Assembly: GCA_041477005.1 (NCBI GenBank)
Contig: JBGOUJ010000321.1
Span: forward strand, 1-8,830
DNA length: 8,830 bases
Direction of reading: 5' to 3'
Source of the DNA: JBGOUJ01 sp041477005
GTDB taxonomy: Bacteria; Acidobacteriota; Terriglobia; Bryobacterales; JACQDG01
A program made the position numbers and the translations under genes. This document shows, piece by piece, positions 1-5,736 of this stretch. Under the pieces are notes generated by a model. That model made no database searches and was not told where the DNA came from. It was given only the letters and a program-made list of their open reading frames with translations. Position 1 is the stretch's first letter, and each line of letters opens with the position of its first letter.

Positions 1-611
1 CCGGCCAGCTTGGCGTTGAGGCGCCATTGCGTCGGGTCGCCGATGTTGAAACCGTGGTCGGCGACGATCACCTTCAGCGCCCCGAGCTCCCCTTCCCGGA
101 CCGCGCGGATGGCAGCCATGTTGTACGGCTCATAGCGGCAGCGGTAGGCGACCATCAGCTTACGGCGGGCGGCGCGGCAGGCTTCGATCATCGCCCGGCA
201 GTCCTCCGGCGTATTGGCCATCGGCTTCTCGCTCAAGATGTGCTTGCCGGTCTTGGCCCCGCGAACCGTGTATTCGGCGTGCATGCCGTTCGGCAAGACG
301 ATGTAGATGACCTGGACCTCCGGATTGGATGCGATCTGTTCGTAATTCTCGTAGTTGTAAATGTTTTTGGGATTGACGCCGTATTGCGCCGCGAGCCGCG
401 CGGCTTTATCCGGATGGCCGCTGACGAGCGCCGTGACTTTTGAGAAACGGCACTTAGCGAAGGCCGGAAGAATCTGGCCCTGAGCGAGCCGACCCAAGCC
501 GACCACAGCGTAGCCGACTTTTCGATCCTGTTGAGCCGCCGCCGCTCCCAGCCCCGCCGCCCCCGCCACTCCCTTCAAAAAGAAGCGCCGCGAACTTCCC
601 ACCGAGTCCAT
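1..611 (-). CDS. Gfo/Idh/MocA-family oxidoreductase with Tat signal, N-terminal part (runs off left edge)
   Basis: About 203 residues are visible, roughly the first half of a family usually 350-450 residues long; the C-terminal half lies beyond base 1. The N-terminus carries a twin-arginine motif (SRRFFLKG, residues 7-14) followed by an Ala/Gly-rich stretch to about residue 26, so export by the Tat pathway is expected. A Rossmann NAD(P)-binding fold follows, with VVGLGRLAQG at residues 36-45. The family EKP motif, whose lysine is the usual catalytic or cofactor-contacting residue, is at 128-130 (SEKPMA), and YRCRYEPYN at 156-164 resembles glucose-fructose oxidoreductase-type members. The ATG at 611 is preceded by GAGGG about 6 bases upstream. 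The family catalyses NAD(P)-dependent oxidation or reduction of sugars and derivatives; the substrate cannot be told from this fragment. No metabolic partner gene is visible. Confidence 0.93.
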   Translation of the reverse strand, partial: MDSVGSSRRFFLKGVAGAAGLGAAAAQQDRKVGYAVVGLGRLAQGQILPAFAKCRFSKVTALVSGHPDKAARLAAQYGVNPKNIYNYENYEQIASNPEVQVIYIVLPNGMHAEYTVRGAKTGKHILSEKPMANTPEDCRAMIEACRAARRKLMVAYRCRYEPYNMAAIRAVREGELGALKVIVADHGFNIGDPTQWRLNAKLA

Positions 612-653
612 AGCATTCCCTCGTTCCAGGCCCTCTTCCAATAATTTGGTCTT

Positions 654-662
654 AGTGTACCA
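654..662 (-). promoter_or_regulatory. Possible extended -10 promoter for the oxidoreductase gene
   Basis: On the minus strand the sequence reads TGGTACACT, a TGn extended -10 with a TACACT hexamer (4 of 6 matches to TATAAT). It lies about 43 bases upstream of the ATG at 611, giving a predicted leader of some 35 bases. I see no good -35 hexamer at the usual distance. Weak, motif-only evidence. Confidence 0.28.
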
Positions 663-934
663 CTCTGGGCCGCTTCCGAAGCGTACGCAACAGCCCTAAA
701 CCATTGGCCGCTCAGGAACACCGCCGCCCTGATAGACGAGCCCGTTCGTCGCCTCAGGATCGCCGCTCGCACGCCGATGTTAGACCTGAAAACGAGCCGA
801 TTCGGTTTCTCCGATCCGGCGTTCACGGAGAACTGCAGCTCGCGCATACTGGCGCCGTCCCTTCGCCACTGATCTTGCTTGCCTTCGGCTCGGTCATGGT
901 GAAGCTGTCGAACTACAGCTACGAACCGAGCCTG

Positions 935-949
935 ACGTTCGCGTCCCGG
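935..949 (+). repeat. Left copy of a 15-bp near-perfect direct repeat flanking the HNH block
   Basis: The sequence ACGTTCGCGTCCCGG here matches ACGTCCGCGTCCCGG at 2477-2491 at 14 of 15 positions in the same orientation. The two copies are 1,542 bases apart and bracket the HNH gene pair. They could be attachment-site or target-duplication remnants, or a chance match favoured by high GC. Confidence 0.35.
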
Positions 950-1082
950 CGCTGGGAGAGGGCGCCCACGTTATGAAACCATCGCGGAAAAACTGGGTCA
1001 CAAGCGGAGGACATCGATTCCTTCCAGCGAGATTGGTCCCGCCCCCGGTATGGGTGCCGTGTACGTCCGATCTTGCTCCAGT

Positions 1083-1340
1083 TCAGATCGCCAGAACCGT
1101 GTCTGGATGCACCTCATGAGGTAATGCTGAAATATCAAGATACATCATCTTGCTCTTGATAAGCGTGTACGGATGGTCCTCGTCATCTGGATACAAGTTC
1201 TTCCAAAGCTCTCCGGACTCGGCAGCATCCTCGACGCGCTTGAACGCCTTACGTGGTTCTTGCGTTGCCACGTCAACGAAGGAAAGATTCATTTGTTCCT
1301 CGTCCAGCGGATCCTCGAAAACGAAATATATTCGGATCAT
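1083..1340 (-). CDS. Small acidic protein (85 aa) translationally coupled to the HNH nuclease; function unknown
   Basis: I do not recognise this family. It is 85 residues, strongly acidic (about 18 Asp/Glu against 8 Lys/Arg), with no signal peptide or membrane segment, so it should be cytosolic. Its start (ATG at 1340) overlaps the stop of the HNH gene as ATGA, and a strong ribosome binding site (AAGGGG, six bases upstream) lies inside the last codons of the HNH gene; coupled translation is very likely. The N-terminus (IRIYFVFEDP) looks like a beta strand, the middle (about 28-48) contains a probable helix, and the C-terminal half includes KMMYLDI at 64-70. A small acidic partner made directly after a nuclease resembles nuclease-inhibitor or immunity pairs, but that role is inference. 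It could equally be a subunit or an unrelated cargo protein. Confidence 0.82.
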   Translation of the reverse strand: MIRIYFVFEDPLDEEQMNLSFVDVATQEPRKAFKRVEDAAESGELWKNLYPDDEDHPYTLIKSKMMYLDISALPHEVHPDTVLAI

Positions 1341-2281
1341 CGCGAGCCCCCCTTATCTGAAGATCGACCGTTTGCAGCCTTCCCAATCAGGACCCTGATC
1401 TCGTCCTGCCGCACCAGGAGACGCCCGATCTGGGTGGCCGCAACCACAATGCCCCAGCCCAGCAGGGCTCTCCTTATCGAATCATGAGCAAGCGGTTGCC
1501 GAACAGCGAAGCACTTACCATTGATCATCACGCCAACCAGCCAGTTACCCGCCCACTTGAGATCGGTTACTGTCGCATGCTCGAATTGAGCGTGACAGTT
1601 TGGACAGACGACAAGCAGGTTACTTGGGTGATGGCCGACCTCTGGGTCAAGATGGTGTATTTCAAAGTATGGTTCGCCGTTCCGTTTTTCGAAAGTGAAA
1701 GAACAAAGCTGACACTTCCCATCATGCAATTCTCGAAGCAGAACGCGAATTCCCGAGGGTACACCCTCCTGGCGCTCCCCCGCACCCGGAAATACCCTTG
1801 GACGTGGGTGGCGCGGCAACTCCCGAGCAATACGCAACAACTCCTCTTGGGCCAACTCTTGCGGACGCCTCTTGGTCAGCCGCGACAGCGTACTTAATTC
1901 CTGTTCGGCTTCCGAATCCGTCCGTGCGGCCTGAAGCTTCTGTCGGGCCTTTTGCTCTTCCCGCTCTCGAACGAAGCGCTCCAAGGCGATTCGGTATAGC
2001 CGTCTGTCCGGATCTTCGAGGGTGATTGAGATCAGGTCTCCCTCGCGCACGCTTCTCTTGGAGAACCAACGGCCAAGGCCGAATATCCGATTCTCTTTGA
2101 CTGTCGAATCGTAAGGATGAAAGGTTAGTGCCTTTGCTTTCTCCTCGTCGTCAAAAACGACTTGGATCTGGCCTTTCTCGCTAGGAAACCAATCTTTGAA
2201 CTTTTGGGGTACGGCGAGCAAGCCTTTCTCCAGGCGGCTGGCAGACGCGCGGATGGTGAAGCGTTGCTTCTTGGTGCTCAC
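1337..2281 (-). CDS. HNH endonuclease with probable B3-like N-terminal DNA-binding region
   Basis: A 314-residue cytosolic protein. The HNH nuclease module spans about residues 180-240: a Cys pair (C190, C193), the EIHHLDP motif (His209, His210), Asn221 and a second Cys pair followed by His (CPNCH, 226-230). These are the zinc-binding and catalytic positions of zinc-knuckle HNH enzymes, and all are present, so it should be active. Residues about 5-105 look like a beta-rich pseudobarrel ending in WFSKRSVREGDLISI (72-86), a pattern like the B3/EcoRII-N DNA-recognition fold; this assignment is by eye. Residues 100-155 are charged and helical, a likely linker. The start is GTG at 2281, since an in-frame TAG lies just upstream; no good ribosome binding site is seen. 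The stop overlaps the start of the 85-aa gene. A restriction or defence nuclease is the natural reading, but no methyltransferase is in the window. Base composition is visibly lower in GC than the flanking genes. Confidence 0.88.
   Translation of the reverse strand: MSTKKQRFTIRASASRLEKGLLAVPQKFKDWFPSEKGQIQVVFDDEEKAKALTFHPYDSTVKENRIFGLGRWFSKRSVREGDLISITLEDPDRRLYRIALERFVREREEQKARQKLQAARTDSEAEQELSTLSRLTKRRPQELAQEELLRIARELPRHPRPRVFPGAGERQEGVPSGIRVLLRELHDGKCQLCSFTFEKRNGEPYFEIHHLDPEVGHHPSNLLVVCPNCHAQFEHATVTDLKWAGNWLVGVMINGKCFAVRQPLAHDSIRRALLGWGIVVAATQIGRLLVRQDEIRVLIGKAANGRSSDKGGSR
1347..1354 (-). promoter_or_regulatory. Ribosome binding site of the 85-aa gene, embedded in the HNH gene
   Basis: The minus strand reads AAGGGGGG with six bases to the ATG at 1340. 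It fixes the start of the small gene and overlaps the Lys-Gly-Gly codons near the C-terminus of the HNH protein, so the two genes share sequence and translation. Confidence 0.75.
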
Positions 2282-2468
2282 ACTCGTCGACTAACGTTCC
2301 ATTGCGACATAGCGCGTAGACAACCGTGGCGGGCTGAGTGGCGCTCTCCGACAGCGGATGCTCGGGACTGCGACCGGCACGGGTTTGCATTCGAGTTTCG
2401 ACAAGGCCTTCAACCATCAGTCGATCGGGAAGTTCGGGACACGGACAGATCCTACTCTAGAGTTCCGG

Positions 2469-2756
2469 CTACCCGAACGTCCGCGTCCCGGTTTTCTTCC
2501 TGGGGCCGGCGTTGCGCATGGAGTTGTGGCCTAAGGCGGAGTCAGCGATTTCCTTCTGCAGCAGCGCACGGCGCTCTTCGAGGGTCGGCTCTTTGACGGG
2601 GAAATCCTTTTCCAGGCGGGTGCGGATCTGCTGGAAGGCCGCGACCGCCGGCTTTTCCGACTTGAAGGTCTGCACCTCGTCGCCGAAGCGCAGCTCGTAG
2701 GCGCCGTCCAGCTTCGACTCCAGGAAGAGCTTCCCTGGAAAGAACGACATCTTCAT
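2469..2756 (-). CDS. Small protein of unknown function (95 aa), end of the era operon
   Basis: I do not recognise this family. The 95-residue protein has no signal peptide or membrane segment. Residues 1-33 look like short beta strands (for example ELRFGDEVQTF at 21-31), residues 37-50 and 58-73 are probable charged helices, and the tail from about 77 is basic and probably disordered (GPRKKTGTRT at 84-93). The ATG at 2756 starts 26 bases after the BON gene stop, so it could be the last gene of the operon; a TATACT hexamer six bases upstream of the ATG could instead give its own leaderless transcript. No ribosome binding site is visible before the ATG. GC content and codon use match the operon rather than the HNH block. 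The compact coding pattern supports a real gene, but its job is unknown. Confidence 0.72.
   Translation of the reverse strand: MKMSFFPGKLFLESKLDGAYELRFGDEVQTFKSEKPAVAAFQQIRTRLEKDFPVKEPTLEERRALLQKEIADSALGHNSMRNAGPRKKTGTRTFG
2477..2491 (+). repeat. Right copy of the 15-bp direct repeat, inside the 3' end of the 95-aa gene
   Basis: ACGTCCGCGTCCCGG, one mismatch from the copy at 935-949. It encodes part of the last residues (TGTRT) of the 95-residue minus-strand protein. A gene 3' end duplicated on the far side of a foreign block is what site-specific integration leaves behind, but no integrase is visible. The 187 bases between the HNH start and this gene (2282-2468) hold no recognisable gene. 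Confidence 0.35.
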
Positions 2757-2762
2757 GGTTTT

Positions 2763-2768
2763 AGTATA
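2763..2768 (-). promoter_or_regulatory. Possible -10 element for the 95-aa gene
   Basis: The minus strand reads TATACT six bases before the ATG at 2756, within an AT-rich patch holding the palindrome GTATATAC. TTGACG occurs upstream at 2781-2786, overlapping the BON stop codon, but the 12-base spacing is too short for a standard promoter. If the -10 works, the transcript would start at or near the ATG (leaderless). Confidence 0.25.
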
Positions 2769-2782
2769 TACCTATCGCCGCG

Positions 2783-3061
2783 TCAAGGCCGCAAGCGCAG
2801 CTCGTTGACCACCTTTTTGACCCCCCCTACCTTCAGGACCACCCGCTCCGCTCGCTGGCGCAGCTTTTCCGAATCGACCTGGCCGCGCAAGGTAACTACC
2901 AGATCCTTGACGGTCACCTCGATAGCATTGGTCTTTAGCTCTCTGTCGTTGACCAGCGCGCGGATGACCCGGTCGTAAAGCAGATTGTCGGTCAAGGGCC
3001 GCTTTTCCGCCCCCCACCCGGCGACAACGGCGAAAATCAGCACAAGACAGACCGCTCGCAT
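2783..3061 (-). CDS. Secreted BON-domain protein
   Basis: A 92-residue protein from the ATG at 3061. Residues 1-18 form a Sec signal peptide (hydrophobic AVCLVLIFAVVAGWGA, likely cleavage after Ala18) with no lipobox cysteine, so the mature protein should be periplasmic. Residues about 26-91 form one BON domain: the DRVIRALVND helix (30-39), LKTNAIEVTVKDLVVTLRG (42-60), VDSEKLRQRAE and the closing VGGVKKVVNEL (78-88). BON domains, as in OsmY, bind phospholipid or other surfaces; a single short copy is typical of small envelope-stress proteins. An in-frame GTG at 3076, directly after the era stop, would add five polar residues before the signal peptide; the ATG gives a more typical signal sequence. 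Its place right after era suggests co-transcription, though a functional link is unclear. Confidence 0.85.
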   Translation of the reverse strand: MRAVCLVLIFAVVAGWGAEKRPLTDNLLYDRVIRALVNDRELKTNAIEVTVKDLVVTLRGQVDSEKLRQRAERVVLKVGGVKKVVNELRLRP

Positions 3062-3076
3062 AGTCCGCTCGCACAC

Positions 3077-3982
3077 TCAGTGCTCGGTGCGCGCCTCCAT
3101 TTGCCGGCGCCAATTCAGAGCCTCCACGAAGCTCTCGCTCTCCCGCCAGTCCTTGCGCACCTTCACGTGCAACTGGAGGAACACTTTGTGGCCCAAAAGC
3201 AGCTCCATCTCCTGGCGGGCGAGCGTTCCGATCTTCTTCAGCCGCTCCCCTCCCGAGCCAATGATAATCCCTTTTTGCCCGTCGCGTTCCACGTAAATGG
3301 TGGCCGCCAGGCGGAGCAGCTTCCGCCCTTCCTCAAACTGCTCGACCACGACCGCCGTCGAGTGGGGGACTTCCTCTTGCGTAAGCTGGATGACCTTCTC
3401 CCGGATCAGCTCGGCGGCGAGATGCCGCTCGGGCTGATCGGTGATGTGGTCGGCGGGAAAATACTGCGGCCCTTCCGGCAGCCGGGCCAGCAGCGCCGGG
3501 AACAGCTCCTCCACTCCCACCCCGGTCAAGGCCGAGATGGGCAGGTAATCCTCAAAGGAAAGCAGCCCCCGGTATTTTTCAATCAGCGGCAGCAGTTCCT
3601 CTTTCCTGGCCAGACGGTCGATTTTGTTCAGGACGAGAAACGCGGGCGTCCGCGCGCTGCGAATCAGGTCCACAGCCCGCTGGTCGCCCCGACCGAAAGG
3701 GACCGTGGAATCCACAATCAGCAGAAGCGCGTCGCGCGATTCCAGAGCCTCCCGCACCTGGCGCATCATCCGGCGGCTCAGGCTGTTGCGCGGCTCGTGG
3801 ATGCCGGGGCTGTCGAGGAAGACGATCTGGGCGTCCTCACGGGTGACCACGCCCTGGATGGTCTCCCGCGTGGTCTGGGGCTTCTCGGCGACGATGGCGA
3901 TCTTCGACCCGACCAGACGGTTGAGCAGCGTGGATTTACCGGCGTTGGGCCGCCCGAGGATGGAGACAAAGCCGGACTTCAT
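3077..3982 (-). CDS. era: GTPase Era
   Basis: A 301-residue full-length Era, the conserved GTPase that binds the 3' end of 16S rRNA and checks 30S assembly. The GTPase domain shows the P-loop GRPNAGKST (10-18), the switch I region with TTRETIQG (37-44), DSPG (57-60), NKID (119-122) and the SAL motif (150-152). The C-terminal KH domain contains GQKGIIIGSGGERLKKIG (235-252) with its GxxG-type loop, which contacts the rRNA near the anti-Shine-Dalgarno sequence. All key residues are intact. The ATG at 3982 overlaps the corC stop as ATGA, and no separate ribosome binding site is seen, so translation is probably coupled. The neighbours ybeZ, ybeY and corC upstream are the classic order. Confidence 0.98.
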   Translation of the reverse strand: MKSGFVSILGRPNAGKSTLLNRLVGSKIAIVAEKPQTTRETIQGVVTREDAQIVFLDSPGIHEPRNSLSRRMMRQVREALESRDALLLIVDSTVPFGRGDQRAVDLIRSARTPAFLVLNKIDRLARKEELLPLIEKYRGLLSFEDYLPISALTGVGVEELFPALLARLPEGPQYFPADHITDQPERHLAAELIREKVIQLTQEEVPHSTAVVVEQFEEGRKLLRLAATIYVERDGQKGIIIGSGGERLKKIGTLARQEMELLLGHKVFLQLHVKVRKDWRESESFVEALNWRRQMEARTEH

Positions 3983-5262
3983 GCGGTGTAGGGCAATTCC
4001 GCCTGCGTGCGCCCCTCGGTGGGGCGGACCCGCAGCCGCTCCACGCGCAGCCCGTTGCTGGCCAGCACTTCGATCGAGATGCCGTCAAGCTGGAGCGTCT
4101 CGCCGGGGGCGGGAACATGGCCCAGCCGCTCGGTCACAAGACCGGCGATGGTGGTGGATTCTACGTCGTCGTCGGGCCGGTAGCCGGTCAGGTCCTTCAG
4201 CCGGTCCAGGTCCAGATCGCCCGAGACTAGAAAGCTGTGATCGGGTTCTTCGACCACGTCCGAAACCGGCTCGGATTCGTCGCGGATCTCGCCCACGATC
4301 TCCTCGACCAGGTCCTCCATGGTGGCCAGGCCGGCCGTGTTGCCGTACTCATCGATGACCACCGACATGTGCAGGCTCTTCTCCTGCATTTCCCGCATCA
4401 GCTCGTTGACGCTCTTGGTCTCGGGCACGAAAAGCACCGGCCGCAACAGCTCGCTGACGCGGCGGGTCTCCCGCTCCTTTTCGTCCACCTCGAGCATGTC
4501 GCGGACGTGCACAAAGCCCACTAGGGAATCGATCGTGCCTTCGTAGGCCGGGATGCGGGAATACTGCTCGTTGATCAGCAACTGGCGCAACTCCTCGAGC
4601 GAGGCGCCGGCTTCGATGGCCACGATGCGGGGCCGGGGTGTCATCACCTCACGCACGGTCTTATCGCCGAACTCCACCACCGACTGGATCAGCTTCCGGT
4701 CGTCCTCGCCGAGCAGCCCTTCTTCCGCGCCGGCTTCGATCAGCGCTTCGATGTTCTCACCGGGGGTGGCCGGGGTCTCGGGAGCTTTGGACTCGGCGCC
4801 CAGGTCGGCGATCGAGTAAGCAAACCCCACCACCATCAGGAACGGCGAGACGGCGGCCGAGAGCAGGCGCGCGGGCGCGAGCCACCGGAGCGCCCACTGG
4901 CCGGTCGTCCGCGTTACCAGGGCGTGCGGAGCGGCATAGGCGAACAGCAGCAGCAGGGCGCCGGCCAGGACCAGGGCTTCGAGCAGCCGGACCAAGGTCA
5001 AGCCATGGTGGGCGCCGGCCGCGTACGCCAGGTCGAGAGCCAGCAGCAGCAGGATGCATTGCTTGACGGCGGCGAAGCGCTGCACGCCCGCTTCGGCCTC
5101 CGGCTGCAGTTTGGGGCGGAGGCTCTCCTCGAAAAATGCCAGCGAGTGAACGGCCTCGCGGGGCCGGATCCGCAGAGCCTCGGAATACAACAGGTGCAGA
5201 TAGGAGGCCAGCGTGAGCGAGCCGCACAGTAGAGCAGCGATCAGGATGGCCAGCGGAATCAT
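3979..5262 (-). CDS. CorC/HlyC (YbeX-like) CBS-domain membrane protein with divergent membrane domain
   Basis: A 427-residue inner-membrane protein. Hydrophobic segments at about 3-22, 67-86, 92-115 and 132-152 occupy the place of the DUF21/CNNM transmembrane domain. A CBS pair follows: the first from about 205 (VREVMTPRPRIVAIE), the second about 270-328 (ending in DEYGNTAGLATMEDLVEEIVGEI, 304-326), then a CorC_HlyC transporter-associated domain at about 343-415. CBS pairs bind adenine nucleotides; relatives are linked to magnesium/cobalt efflux, and E. coli YbeX has been linked to ribosome metabolism. The CBS and C-terminal parts are close to consensus, while the membrane part lacks the usual Ser-x-x-Glu-x-Ala-type signature near its start. 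The ATG at 5262 overlaps the ybeY stop (ATGA), with a weak AAAGAG eight bases upstream. Whether it transports ions is unknown. Confidence 0.93.
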   Translation of the reverse strand: MIPLAILIAALLCGSLTLASYLHLLYSEALRIRPREAVHSLAFFEESLRPKLQPEAEAGVQRFAAVKQCILLLLALDLAYAAGAHHGLTLVRLLEALVLAGALLLLFAYAAPHALVTRTTGQWALRWLAPARLLSAAVSPFLMVVGFAYSIADLGAESKAPETPATPGENIEALIEAGAEEGLLGEDDRKLIQSVVEFGDKTVREVMTPRPRIVAIEAGASLEELRQLLINEQYSRIPAYEGTIDSLVGFVHVRDMLEVDEKERETRRVSELLRPVLFVPETKSVNELMREMQEKSLHMSVVIDEYGNTAGLATMEDLVEEIVGEIRDESEPVSDVVEEPDHSFLVSGDLDLDRLKDLTGYRPDDDVESTTIAGLVTERLGHVPAPGETLQLDGISIEVLASNGLRVERLRVRPTEGRTQAELPYTA

Positions 5263-5729
5263 GCGCGGGCTCTTTCGATCAGCCCGGCGGGCAATCCCAG
5301 CCGGCGTCGCCAGGTTTGCTCCAGGCGCTGCATGCGGCCGCCGTCGCTTTCGTGGTCGTGGCCGATCAGGTGCAGCAGGCCGTGGAGCAGAAGGACCTTC
5401 AGCTCTTCCTGGACCGAATGGCCGAGAGCGCGGGCCTGCTGCCTGGCCCGGTCGGCCGAGATCAGGATGTCGCCGAGGTAGAGGCCATCGCCGCCGGGAA
5501 ATGAGAGCACATCGGTGGCTTCATTCTTTCTCCGGAATCGAAGATTCGCCCGGCGCAGCGCGGCATCGGAAGCGATCGAGACACCGAACTCCCGGCCGCC
5601 GGCCAGCCGCCGGCGCAAGTCGGCCGCGAAACGCTGCAATTCGCCCCGCTCGAAATGCACCGCTCTCTGCCGGTTGACAAGCCAATCCGCGGAGTCGGAA
5701 CCGCTGGAATCTGGGGATGGGCGAGACAT
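5259..5729 (-). CDS. ybeY: Endoribonuclease/rRNA maturation factor YbeY
   Basis: A 156-residue protein of the UPF0054 family, a zinc metalloprotein required for 16S rRNA 3'-end processing and 70S quality control. The metal site is intact: HGLLHLIGHDH at 116-126, giving His116, His120 and His126 as ligands. The other family signature, RRKNEATDVLSFP (66-78) with NEATDVLSFP, is also present, and YLGDILIS follows at 84-91. The open frame extends upstream to 5876, but the ATG at 5729, seven bases after the phoH stop, gives the usual family length; no strong ribosome binding site is seen there, so coupling to phoH translation is likely. The first 20 residues are Ser/Pro-rich and not conserved. The stop overlaps corC. 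In known systems YbeY works with YbeZ (PhoH), Era and ribosomal protein S11. Confidence 0.96.
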   Translation of the reverse strand: MSRPSPDSSGSDSADWLVNRQRAVHFERGELQRFAADLRRRLAGGREFGVSIASDAALRRANLRFRRKNEATDVLSFPGGDGLYLGDILISADRARQQARALGHSVQEELKVLLLHGLLHLIGHDHESDGGRMQRLEQTWRRRLGLPAGLIERARA

Positions 5730-5736
5730 GGAACGA

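Larger units (their letters stand above)
612..1082. other. 471-base stretch with no convincing gene
   Basis: Both strands contain only short open frames, the longest about 90 codons, which overlap each other and show no recognisable domain. The minus-strand frame 575-847 would overlap the start of the oxidoreductase gene, and the plus-strand frame 704-976 has a TTG start and no clear ribosome binding site. Short stretches look protein-like in changing frames (for example around 784-867 and 972-1010), which could mean decayed coding DNA, but I cannot assign a parent gene. The left end holds the upstream region of the oxidoreductase gene, and bases 935-949 match a repeat on the far side of the HNH block. 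I see no clear terminator for the 85-residue gene ending at 1083. Confidence 0.5.

Noticed and set aside
575..847. 90-codon minus-strand open frame
   Set aside because: It would overlap the start and Tat signal of the oxidoreductase gene in another frame and has no family features.
704..976. 90-codon plus-strand open frame from a TTG
   Set aside because: No clear ribosome binding site, an overlapping opposite-strand frame of similar length and no recognisable domain.
3080..3991. 303-codon plus-strand open frame opposite era
   Set aside because: It mirrors era almost exactly; era has all GTPase and KH motifs, while this frame is a low-complexity shadow produced by high GC.
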